From JBIQLO01 sp044464175 (lineage in GTDB: Bacteria > Planctomycetota > Phycisphaerae > Tepidisphaerales > Tepidisphaeraceae), in the NCBI GenBank assembly GCA_044464175.1, contig JBIQLO010000021.1, positions 1 through 30,072 of the forward strand: a stretch of DNA of 30,072 bases, in the 5' to 3' direction. The notes under the pieces are model-generated. The model made no database searches. It had not been told where the DNA came from and saw only the letters and a program-made list of their open reading frames with translations. Below are positions 15,136 to 21,423 of the stretch, piece by piece (position 1 is the stretch's first letter; each line of letters opens with the position of its first letter). The translations under genes were made by a program, and so were the position numbers.

Positions 15136-15546
15136 ATGAAGCGAATCAGCGTTGGTTTCCTTTTATTTGCGGTAGCCACAGCGGCCGTCGGCTGCGCCTC
15201 CCAACAGGTCGATCTCGTTGTCGATGTGCGCAATCGGAGCACAAAGACGCCAGTGGAAAATGCAGTCGTCACTGCCTACTACATACCACCAATACTCTTC
15301 CCGAGGTGGACGCCAGTAACAGGTCATACTGGAAGCAACGGTGAATCGGTGCTTAAAATTTCCAAGAAGGATTATCCGCTGAGCATAAGAGTGGTCGCTC
15401 CGGGGCATGAGGAGCATAAAATTTCGACATATATCGACCGAATCTTATCAAATCCACAATGGCGCTCTCCGCCAACGGTAACTCTGGAAAGCGGGACCTT
15501 GGATGTTCGTCTACGGGTTCGCACTCCGGATAAAGACAGTCGCTAA
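15136..15546 (+). CDS. Lipoprotein with carboxypeptidase-regulatory-like domain
   Basis: A 136-residue protein with a lipoprotein signal (LLFAVATAAVGC, C20). The mature part, VDLVVDVRNRSTKTPVENAVVTAYY ... TGSNGESVLKISKKDYPLSIRVVAPGHEEHKIS, has the pattern of a carboxypeptidase-regulatory-like beta-sandwich: a V-V-D-x-x-T-x-x-P-V-x-x-A-x-V strand, a T-x-x-x-G turn, then I-R-V-x-A-P-G-H. This domain usually serves as a scaffold on surface proteins. GGGAG precedes the ATG. It follows the other lipoprotein gene by 35 bp and shares its lower GC content, so the two form a probable pair ended by the terminator at 15644-15662. Confidence 0.7.
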   Translation: MKRISVGFLLFAVATAAVGCASQQVDLVVDVRNRSTKTPVENAVVTAYYIPPILFPRWTPVTGHTGSNGESVLKISKKDYPLSIRVVAPGHEEHKISTYIDRILSNPQWRSPPTVTLESGTLDVRLRVRTPDKDSR

Positions 15547-15609
15547 CTTGATCGGCTCCCTTAATTCGGCAGCAGGTATGGATGGCTTTCGCCGCCGTTG
15601 GGTTGTTGC

Positions 15610-15625
15610 GGCGGCTAAAGCCGCC
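15610..15625. repeat. GGCGGCT/AGCCGCC palindrome
   Basis: A 7-bp stem (15610-15616 with 15619-15625) and a 2-nt loop, 64 bp after the lipoprotein stop codon. It resembles other REP-like palindromes in this window and is not followed by a T-run. Confidence 0.5.
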
Positions 15626-15643
15626 CCTGCGGATGAACGGGGT

Positions 15644-15662
15644 GCACCGAAGGTGTTTTTTT
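15644..15662 (+). terminator. Rho-independent terminator of lipoprotein pair
   Basis: CACC (15645-15648), loop GAA, GGTG (15652-15655), then seven T residues (15656-15662). The stem is short but the T-run is the best in the window, and it lies about 100 bp after the second lipoprotein gene and before the convergent bioF gene. Confidence 0.5.
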
Positions 15663-15706
15663 CCGGGCAATTCCCGCTCGCTCGCGCTCGCGGCTCCGAA
15701 GGGGCA

Positions 15707-16873
15707 TTACCCCAGTGTCTCCAACGCGGTCAGGAGCTGGGCGATTTCCTGGTCGGTGTGGTCGGCGCTGAGGGTGATTCGCAGGCGGCTGGCGGAGGGG
15801 GGGACGGTGGGGGGACGGATGGCGACGGTCCAGAGGCCCTGGGCGCGGAGGCGGTCGGCGGCGGCCAGGGCGGCCGATTCGGAGCCGAGGATCACGGGGA
15901 TGATGGGGGAATCGCCGGGGGGGATGGGGAGATTTCGGTTGCGCAGCGCAGCGCGGACGCGGGCGGCCAAATCGCGCACGCGCTGCTGGCGCTGGGGCTC
16001 GGTGCGCACGAGGGCGATGGCGGCCTCGATGCCGCCGGCGAGCATGGGGGAGAGATTCGTGGAGTAGATGGCCGGGGGGGCGCTGTTGAGCAGGGCGTCG
16101 CGCAAGACCGCCGACCCGCAGATCGCCCCGCCCATCAGGCCCAGGGCCTTGGAGCAGGTGAGGATGGTGACATCGGCGATCCCCGCCAGCCCCAACTCGG
16201 CCGCATAGCCAGCGCCCTGGGGGCCATAGACGCCGCTGGCGTGGGCCTCATCCAGCAGGAGAATGAAGGGGTGGTCCTGTTTCAGTTGGTTCAGGCCGGG
16301 CAGGTCGGCCGCATCGCCGTCCATGCTGAAGATGGATTCGGTGACGACGATCTGGGGCTGATCGGCGGGGGCTTCATTCAGCAGCCGTTGCAGCTTGGGC
16401 AGGTGGTTATGGGGAAAGACGCGGAAGGGGCGGGCGCTGGCGCGGACGGCCTGGACCAGCGAGGCGTGGGCGAGCTTGTCCAGCAGGAAGCGCGGGTCAC
16501 CGGGGAGTTGGGCCAGGGCGGCGATGGCGGCCTGATTGGCCTGGTAGCCGCTGGGCAGGAGCAGGGCCGCCTCGGTCCCCTTCCAATCGGCCAGGGCGGC
16601 CTCGGCCCGCTGATGGGCGGGGGTGTGGCCGGTGATGAGGGAGGCGGCGCCGGCGCCCGCGCCGAGCCGGCGAGCGGCGTCGGCGGCGGCGTCCAGGACG
16701 CGGGGATGGTGGGTGAGCCCCAGGTAGTTGTTGGAGGCGAAATTGACGTAGCGGCGTCCCTCGTACTCGAGGTGGACGGCGTCCAGGGGGGTGAGGGTGC
16801 GGCGGTGGCGGAACTGGTCAGCGCGGCGGCGGCGCTCCAGCGACGGCAACAAGAGTGCATCCAGGCCGCTCAT
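15707..16873 (-). CDS. bioF: 8-amino-7-oxononanoate synthase (BioF)
   Basis: The 388-residue protein is an alpha-oxoamine synthase of the PLP fold-type I class. It condenses pimeloyl-ACP (or -CoA) with alanine to give 8-amino-7-oxononanoate, the first ring-forming precursor step of biotin synthesis. Visible motifs: FASNNYLGL (45-53), SLITGHTPAHQRAE (78-91), H136 in DKLAHASL, LLDEAHASGVYG (206-217, D208 and H211 contacting PLP) and TCSKALGLMGG with Schiff-base lysine K242. The C-terminal RPPTVPPSASRLRITLSADHT is typical. No other biotin gene is in the window. The related KBL and serine palmitoyltransferase-like enzymes share the fold, so BioF is the best but not the only reading. It starts 9 bp after the HU-like gene and is probably co-transcribed with it. 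Confidence 0.85.
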   Translation of the reverse strand: MSGLDALLLPSLERRRRADQFRHRRTLTPLDAVHLEYEGRRYVNFASNNYLGLTHHPRVLDAAADAARRLGAGAGAASLITGHTPAHQRAEAALADWKGTEAALLLPSGYQANQAAIAALAQLPGDPRFLLDKLAHASLVQAVRASARPFRVFPHNHLPKLQRLLNEAPADQPQIVVTESIFSMDGDAADLPGLNQLKQDHPFILLLDEAHASGVYGPQGAGYAAELGLAGIADVTILTCSKALGLMGGAICGSAVLRDALLNSAPPAIYSTNLSPMLAGGIEAAIALVRTEPQRQQRVRDLAARVRAALRNRNLPIPPGDSPIIPVILGSESAALAAADRLRAQGLWTVAIRPPTVPPSASRLRITLSADHTDQEIAQLLTALETLG

Positions 16874-16882
16874 GGTTGGGGG

Positions 16883-17206
16883 CTATTCTTCGCCATCATC
16901 CACGGCCTGCGCGGTGGCGGGCTCACCGCCGAGGCGCTGCTTCATGAGCCGGCCCACCTTGAACTTGACGGTTCGCTTTTCCGGCACGGCGACCGGGGCG
17001 AGCGTCTTGGGATTCTGGGCGCGGCGGGCCTTGCGCAGCTTGGTTTCAAAGACGCCGAAATCGCGGAACTCCAGGCGGTTGCCCCGCCCCAGTTCGTCAA
17101 CCACCTCGTCGAGAAACTGCTGGACGACCCGCTTGACCTGATTGCGCCGCTGCTGCGTCTTTTCAGCGATGCGATCGATCAGTTCCTTTTTCGTGATCGT
17201 GGCCAT
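16883..17206 (-). CDS. HU/IHF-family DNA-binding protein
   Basis: A 107-residue histone-like protein: TKKELIDRIAEKTQQRRNQVKRVVQQFLDEVVDEL forms the N-terminal helices, NRLEFRDFGVFETKLRKARRAQNPKT the beta arm with the RNPxT-like tip (here QNPKT), and VPEKRTVKFKVGRLMKQRL the C-terminal part, with an acidic tail (AVDDGEE). It bends and packs DNA as a dimer. GAGGAG lies 3 nt before the ATG. It is the first gene of a pair with bioF, 9 bp apart. The tail beyond the usual 90 residues is an addition. Confidence 0.9.
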   Translation of the reverse strand: MATITKKELIDRIAEKTQQRRNQVKRVVQQFLDEVVDELGRGNRLEFRDFGVFETKLRKARRAQNPKTLAPVAVPEKRTVKFKVGRLMKQRLGGEPATAQAVDDGEE

Positions 17207-17248
17207 GATCTCCTCGGAATCTAGTAACCTGCGATGGGGAACAGAGTT

Positions 17249-17277
17249 ACACTATAAGGAGCATCATGGGAGTGCAA
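17249..17277 (-). promoter_or_regulatory. Candidate promoter of HU-like/bioF pair
   Basis: Read leftward, TTGCAC (17277-17272) is followed by TATAGT (17256-17251) at 15 nt or TAGTGT (17254-17249) at 17 nt. The expected start is about 40 nt before the ATG. Spacing is imperfect for the better -10 box. Confidence 0.35.
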
Positions 17278-17346
17278 GGGGGAAAATGCAAGAGGGCGGG
17301 GGGAGAATTCGGGAGTCGGGATTGGCGATGGGCCGGGCTCCTGCCG

Positions 17347-17673
17347 CTATCGATAGCTGACGCCGACGCGATTCATTTCGGTGCGGCGTTCGTAGCGGTC
17401 GGTCCAGTCGCTGGTCTGGCGGTCGAGAGTCTGGATGGAGAAGTAGGTGGCGATCAGGTCCTGATAGCCGGCAAAGGCGGCGGGGCGGCGCGTGATGCGC
17501 GCCAGTTCAATGGGGGGCTGGCCGGCGATGACGGGGGGATCGAACACCAGAGCCAGGCCGCTGGTGGAGGGGGTGGGTTTTTGGGCGCGGGGCGACGCGG
17601 ATGGATGCATGGGTTGGGCAGCGCAGCCGGTCAGGAGGAGGGCGGCGGAGAGGATGGCGGCGAGGCGCAGCAT
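17347..17673 (-). CDS. Small lipoprotein of unknown function
   Basis: A 108-residue protein with a lipoprotein signal, MLRLAAILSAALLLTGC (C17), a Pro/Ser/Thr-rich linker, then LALVFDPPVIAGQPPIELARITRRPAAFAGYQDLIATYFSIQTLDRQTSDWTDRYERR. No family recognised. The start at 17673 is chosen from the signal peptide; a longer frame to 18120 would run through repeats and the 3' end of the next gene. The ribosome binding site is weak (GGGAA). A partial sigma54-like match (TGGCAC-5-TTGTT, 17703-17688) lies directly upstream but would leave only a 4-nt leader. Confidence 0.65.
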   Translation of the reverse strand: MLRLAAILSAALLLTGCAAQPMHPSASPRAQKPTPSTSGLALVFDPPVIAGQPPIELARITRRPAAFAGYQDLIATYFSIQTLDRQTSDWTDRYERRTEMNRVGVSYR

Positions 17674-17731
17674 TGTGAGGTTCCCATAACAAACATTGTG
17701 CCAGGGTTGGGAGCGGGTGGACTGCGTGAGG

Positions 17732-17760
17732 CTGTGGACGGCCTCGTTGAGGCCATCGCT
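17732..17760. repeat. Half copy of the two-hairpin palindrome
   Basis: CTGTGGACGGCCTC, loop GTT, GAGGCCAT repeats the first hairpin of the 51-nt element that begins immediately afterwards at 17763. It is a partial tandem copy. Confidence 0.7.
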
Positions 17761-17762
17761 TC

Positions 17763-17813
17763 CTGTAGACGGCCTCGCTGAGGCCGTCGCGGGGTCAGCG
17801 ACCCCGCCTACAG
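17763..17813. repeat. 51-nt two-hairpin palindromic element, copy 1
   Basis: The outer ends CTGTAG and CTACAG pair. Inside stand two hairpins: ACGGCCTC/GAGGCCGT with loop GCT, and CGGGGTC/GACCCCG with loop AGC. A nearly identical copy lies at 25860-25910, and all differences fall in loops or the junction. It lies between the lipoprotein gene and the membrane protein gene. Confidence 0.9.
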
Positions 17814-17866
17814 GGGATTTGCGGGGTCGGCGAAGCGCCTGCGGGCGGGTGCAGATTATCGGCCGG

Positions 17867-19231
17867 TTATTCGGCATGTGGCGTTTGGGCATCATCCGGC
17901 GTTGCTTTTGGGGAACCTTGCAGCACGAGGGTGGGCCAGGTGGCATCGGGGGCGGGAGGCAACTGGCCGGCGATGTGGTTTTCCGGATGCAGATAGAGTT
18001 GGCGGGCCAGGTCACGCAGGGGCGTGGGACGGGCCGGTTGCAAGGGGAGGGCTGGGGCGGCCGGGACGATGGACCGGGAAAGGAAGGCGATCCGGCTGCG
18101 GGGGGGCAGGCGGTATTCAAAGCCGATGGGTTGGCCGGCCGAATCGCAGCGCAGGCTCATGTGCAGGGAACGGCGCTGCTGCGGCGCGGCAAAGAGGGGG
18201 AGCGTCCAGTCGCGCCAGTGGAAGGCGGCGGAGCGAGGGTCGGGGGTGGTTTGATAAAACCAGTGGTCGCGGGCGCGCATCGAGCCGTGATCGGCAAGGA
18301 GGGTTCCGTTGAGTTGGAGCAGCGGGGCGTGGGCGGTGCGCCACCAGAGAATCAGCCCCACGGCCGCCAGAGACACCCCCCCCACCGCCCCCAGCCGCCA
18401 GCGCCGCGGCAACAGTGCCCCCAGCAGCACCAGCAGAATGAATGCGGCGGCGGCGATCAGGAGGCGCCGGCGGAAGGCAGGGGGCCAGTCGCCGCTCCAA
18501 CTGAAGGTGGGGCGGTAGGCCGCTTCATTGGGTCCGGCTGACACCGGCCCGTCGAGGGGGGATGAAAGGCGCCAGTAGCTCCCTTCTTTTCGCCAAGGCC
18601 AGCGGTCATCGGGAGCGCGGTCGGCGCGGACGGCCAGGAGGGTTCCGGCCGACAGAAAATCGCTGATCTGCCGGAGGGCGAGTTGCTGGTAGGTCGCCCG
18701 ATCCAAGACCAGCGCATCGAGCGCGCCCCAGGCGGCGGGGGAAGCGTGCAGCAGGGCGGATGCCTCCAGCCGGATAAGGATCGGGCGCATGGTGGGAAAC
18801 AGGGAGGGGGGCGGATCGTCCAGCAGGGTGGCGATGAGGCGCTGGTCGGGTTGGAGTTCGCGCAGCGGCCTGGAGCGGGCGGGGGCAGGATCGACGCCGC
18901 CCAAGGTTCCGCGGGCGGAGGGGAGGCCATCGGCGATCGGGCGGACGGTTTGGACCTCCAGCGGGCCGGGGCCAAAGACGAGGACAGGGACGATGAGCGG
19001 ATCGCCAGTGGTGTCCACAAGCGTGGGAAGGATGTCCGCGCCGGTGATGTTCAACATCGGCCCCTGGCCTTGGATCGCCACGGGCATGTAGCGCCCGGCG
19101 CGATAGTACCCCTCCAGGGGCAGGCGAAGGTGAGCGCCCAGGACAGGGGCACAGAGGACCAGCAGGCCAAGCCACCCTCCCCAACACAGGGCGGACGGGT
19201 GGCGGGAACGTCGGAGGGGGCGGGTGGGCAT
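17867..19231 (-). CDS. Secreted/membrane protein with two central helices, unknown
   Basis: A 454-residue protein with a signal peptide (ALCWGGWLGLLVLCAPVLGA, about 14-33), a beta-rich domain opening LRLPLEGYYRAGRYMPVAIQG, two transmembrane helices around 255-300 (LLIAAAAFILLVLLGALL and GGVSLAAVGLILWW), and a C-terminal domain of mixed strands. The GYYRxGRYxPV opening recalls the envelope proteins that planctomycetes keep beside vWA/aerotolerance genes, but I cannot name a family. A TATAAT hexamer (19246-19241) lies only 9 nt before the ATG and no ribosome binding site is visible, so the mRNA may be nearly leaderless. The neighbour on the 5' side is divergent. Confidence 0.65.
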   Translation of the reverse strand: MPTRPLRRSRHPSALCWGGWLGLLVLCAPVLGAHLRLPLEGYYRAGRYMPVAIQGQGPMLNITGADILPTLVDTTGDPLIVPVLVFGPGPLEVQTVRPIADGLPSARGTLGGVDPAPARSRPLRELQPDQRLIATLLDDPPPSLFPTMRPILIRLEASALLHASPAAWGALDALVLDRATYQQLALRQISDFLSAGTLLAVRADRAPDDRWPWRKEGSYWRLSSPLDGPVSAGPNEAAYRPTFSWSGDWPPAFRRRLLIAAAAFILLVLLGALLPRRWRLGAVGGVSLAAVGLILWWRTAHAPLLQLNGTLLADHGSMRARDHWFYQTTPDPRSAAFHWRDWTLPLFAAPQQRRSLHMSLRCDSAGQPIGFEYRLPPRSRIAFLSRSIVPAAPALPLQPARPTPLRDLARQLYLHPENHIAGQLPPAPDATWPTLVLQGSPKATPDDAQTPHAE

Positions 19232-19240
19232 CGGGAGGGG

Positions 19241-19246
19241 ATTATA
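19241..19246 (-). promoter_or_regulatory. TATAAT box 9 nt before start codon
   Basis: A perfect -10 hexamer read leftward with no Shine-Dalgarno sequence between it and the ATG at 19231. The -35 region is weak. It predicts a leader of about 3 nt. Confidence 0.4.
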
Positions 19247-19361
19247 AGGGGCGGTGCGCCGGCATGCAGCGAAAGCCAGGCGTTGCGCCCGAAGTGAGCG
19301 GTGGAGGGCTGATTTGCCGGACCGCTTCCTTCGGGCGCGGCGCGGTTTGAGGGATATGGGT

Positions 19362-19367
19362 TATAGT
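19362..19367 (+). promoter_or_regulatory. TATAGT box 6 nt before start codon
   Basis: The -10-like hexamer ends 6 nt before the ATG of the DUF3592-like gene, and no ribosome binding site fits other than a G-run. It would give a leaderless mRNA. No good -35 box is seen. Confidence 0.35.
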
Positions 19368-19373
19368 GGGGGC

Positions 19374-19829
19374 ATGAAAGTACTGCGCATTTTACTGCTG
19401 GTGGCGGGGATCTTTTTCACGGCCGTGGGATTGATCAATTTCGGGGTGGGGACGTGGTTTTATTTTTCCAACTCGGGGTTTGTGCAGCGGGCGGTGGCGG
19501 TTGGGGGGACGGTAATGGCGTTGCAGAAGGGGAGTTCGGACGGCAGCACCTATGCTCCGGTTGTCCAGTTCACGGATGCCAATGGGCAGGCACATACGTT
19601 CACCTCCCACCTTTCCAGTTCGCCGCCGGCCTACAGCGTGGGGCAGAGCGTGCAGGTGCTGTATGAGCCGGGGCATCCGGAAGGGGCGGTGATTCAGTCG
19701 TTTCTGTCCCTCTGGTTTCTGCCGCTGCTGTTTTTCGGCATTGGGATCATCCCGCTGCTGTTTGGCCTCTGCTGCCTGCTGGGGGCGTGGCTGGCCAAAC
19801 GAGCGCTGAGAAAGCAGGCGGCTGTATAG
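19374..19829 (+). CDS. DUF3592-like membrane protein
   Basis: A 151-residue protein with a helix at about 4-27 (LRILLLVAGIFFTAVGLINFGVG), a small beta domain (SDGSTYAPVVQFTDANGQAHTFTSHLSSSPPAYSVGQSVQVLYEPGHPEGAVIQSF) and two further hydrophobic segments at about 105-145. The x-PVVxFxxxxGQxxxFxSxxxSxPxxYxVGxxVxVLYxPxxPxxAxI pattern is that of DUF3592; the family's function is unknown. I place the start at 19374 where the hydrophobic region begins; a longer frame from 19254 has no support. The stop codon lies inside a degenerate copy of the palindromic repeat (19822-19857). Confidence 0.75.
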   Translation: MKVLRILLLVAGIFFTAVGLINFGVGTWFYFSNSGFVQRAVAVGGTVMALQKGSSDGSTYAPVVQFTDANGQAHTFTSHLSSSPPAYSVGQSVQVLYEPGHPEGAVIQSFLSLWFLPLLFFGIGIIPLLFGLCCLLGAWLAKRALRKQAAV

Positions 19830-19857
19830 CCGTCGCGGGTCGGCGATCCGCCTGCAG
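19822..19857. repeat. Degenerate copy of the two-hairpin palindrome
   Basis: CTGTAT ... CGGGTC, loop GGC, GATCCG ... CTGCAG keeps the outer ends and second hairpin of the 51-nt element but has lost most of the first hairpin. It supplies the TAG stop codon of the DUF3592-like gene. Confidence 0.5.
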
Positions 19858-19885
19858 GGGGTCAGCGAAACATGCCGACAGGATC

Positions 19886-21034
19886 TCAGAACCGGTAGAG
19901 CGCGGCGATGCCGGTTTTCGAGGGCATGCGCTCGGACGGCAGGACGACAACCTGACCGCCGTTCTTCAGGACCAGCTCGGCCAGATCGTCCAGCAGGTCG
20001 TCCACGTTGGGCTTGGCCAGTTCATCCTGATGAATTTCGCCGGTGGCGGGGTCGATGCGGCCGGGAATGACGCGGTCGGCCTCGACCAGGAGCATGGCGA
20101 CCCGTCCGGCCAGGGCGCTGACGGCGACCTGCTGCAAATTATCGGCGCTGAGGCCGCGCGGGCGCCCGGCGTTGTACATGTCGACCAGGGCGGCGGTGCG
20201 GGCCAGATAGTACGGCTCCATCACCTGCCAGGCGCGCTGGCGCAACTCCTCCATGGACAGGGCGTCGGGATGGGTGTCCAGCGTCTGTTCCATGAGGAAG
20301 GGGTTGCGGCTGACACGGCGGAAGATGTGGTGGTGCTCGGGGAGGGAGGCCAGCAGCAGCGGCAGGCCCGAAGGGCGGGAGCAATGCTCCAGGATGGCCC
20401 GATCCACCGCGCGGAAGAAGCGCTCGGTGTCGCTGTCTACATTTTCGGGCTTGGCGCCATGGCCGTAGTGGCGGCCGGCGCGATTGGGGCCGGTGATGTG
20501 GGGCGCGATCATCACCTGAGGTTCCGGCTCCAGTTCCCCCAGGGCGTCGGTGATGGTTTGCGGCACCTCGCTGGGCAGGTCCACGCGGTCCAGCCCGTCG
20601 CGGTTGCCTTCGTAGAGGGCGATCTCCTGCCGGTTGAGGCTGAGGATCTGGAAGCGGTCGGCCGACTGAAGGATGCGGATCAGGGGACGAATGTGGAAGC
20701 TGTCGGCGACGATGCTCAATTCGGGCACGGGGCGCTGGAGGCGGTAGACCTTGAATAACTGGGGGCTGGCCAGGACCGCCAGGCCGTCGAGCGTGTGGTT
20801 CCAGAAATCCCCATCGTCGGCCAGTTCGTTAAAGGGTTTGAGCAGTTTGCCGACTTCGCGCTTGCCGTATTCCCGGCCGAGGGACTGCTCCAAGGCGCGC
20901 AACTGATTGCGAAAGCGGATCGGGTCCTGCTGGTTGCCCGGATGCATCCGGCTGGTCGGCTGATAGAGGGAAAGGCAAGGGGGATGGGGGGTGTTAAAGA
21001 CCCCCGCGACGTAATCATGCATCAGCGAGTCCAT
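19886..21034 (-). CDS. baeRF-family (archaeo-eukaryotic release factor-like) protein
   Basis: A 382-residue protein matching the bacterial release-factor-like (baeRF) group: an N-terminal region with FNELADDGDFWNHTLDGLAVLASPQLFKVYRLQRPVPELSIVADSFHIRPLIRILQSADRFQILSLNRQEIALYEGN, a middle ERF1-like domain, and a C-terminal domain ending LDDLAELVLKNGGQVVVLPSERMPSKTGIAALYRF, which resembles the last domain of eRF1/Pelota. These proteins are thought to act in ribosome rescue or stress-related ribosome handling; direct evidence is limited. The ATG at 21034 has AAGGAG 6 nt upstream; a longer frame to 21100 is not supported. It stands alone downstream of the glycogen debranching gene, separated by 389 bp. 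Confidence 0.8.
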   Translation of the reverse strand: MDSLMHDYVAGVFNTPHPPCLSLYQPTSRMHPGNQQDPIRFRNQLRALEQSLGREYGKREVGKLLKPFNELADDGDFWNHTLDGLAVLASPQLFKVYRLQRPVPELSIVADSFHIRPLIRILQSADRFQILSLNRQEIALYEGNRDGLDRVDLPSEVPQTITDALGELEPEPQVMIAPHITGPNRAGRHYGHGAKPENVDSDTERFFRAVDRAILEHCSRPSGLPLLLASLPEHHHIFRRVSRNPFLMEQTLDTHPDALSMEELRQRAWQVMEPYYLARTAALVDMYNAGRPRGLSADNLQQVAVSALAGRVAMLLVEADRVIPGRIDPATGEIHQDELAKPNVDDLLDDLAELVLKNGGQVVVLPSERMPSKTGIAALYRF

Positions 21035-21160
21035 GTGCGGCTCCTTCCGGTTAAAACATCCTCCGCCCCGGGACCGTCCGGCAGTGCCCTGCATCGGCAA
21101 AGCGCACCGGCAGCGATCCCCAGCCCAGGAGGAGGCGGCCGCGCATGCCCCTTATGAATC

Positions 21161-21189
21161 ATCATCAAATCAGGGGCCAAAGGCGTCAA
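21161..21189 (-). promoter_or_regulatory. Candidate sigma70 promoter of the baeRF gene
   Basis: Read leftward, TTGACG (21189-21184), a 17-nt spacer and GATGAT (21166-21161). The -35 is good and the -10 matches 4 of 6. The leader would be about 120 nt. Confidence 0.4.
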
Positions 21190-21352
21190 CGGGGATACCG
21201 AATAAACTAGGGACAGCCATGCGCATGAGGCCAGTAGTGCCGCATACGAGGGGGCTGGAGGGGAATAGATCACGGAGCACGGAGGGATGGTTTGCTCGAA
21301 CATCCGCGATCGGGGCGGGACGGCCGCATAGTATGAGCGTATCGCGGCTTGC

Positions 21353-21371
21353 GGCACTCCGGAGGAGTGCC
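21353..21371. repeat. GGCACTCC/GGAGTGCC palindrome
   Basis: A perfect 8-bp stem with a 3-nt GGA loop, 53 bp after the stop codon of the debranching enzyme gene on its 3' side. No T-run, so a terminator role is unproven; it fits the window's REP-like palindromes. Confidence 0.55.
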
Positions 21372-21423
21372 CTCTCCTCTGGGGAGCGGCAAATTCTGGA
21401 TGTCCCTATTTATTGGATCGCCT

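Larger units (their letters stand above)
21035..21423. other. 389-bp spacer between baeRF and debranching enzyme genes
   Basis: No convincing gene. It holds a candidate leftward promoter for the baeRF gene (21161-21189) and an 8-bp palindrome (21353-21371) just after the debranching enzyme gene. The remainder shows no structure I can support. Confidence 0.6.

Noticed and set aside
15503..17224. Rightward 573-codon open frame
   Set aside because: Exact antisense of bioF and the HU-like gene; Gly-rich shadow.
17732..17813. CRISPR-like repeat pair
   Set aside because: The repeated units are palindromic and adjacent without spacers, and no cas gene is present; they belong to the dispersed hairpin family.
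17674..18120. N-terminal extension of the lipoprotein at 17347-17673
   Set aside because: It would place the signal peptide in the middle of the protein and translate the palindromic repeats and the 3' end of the next gene.
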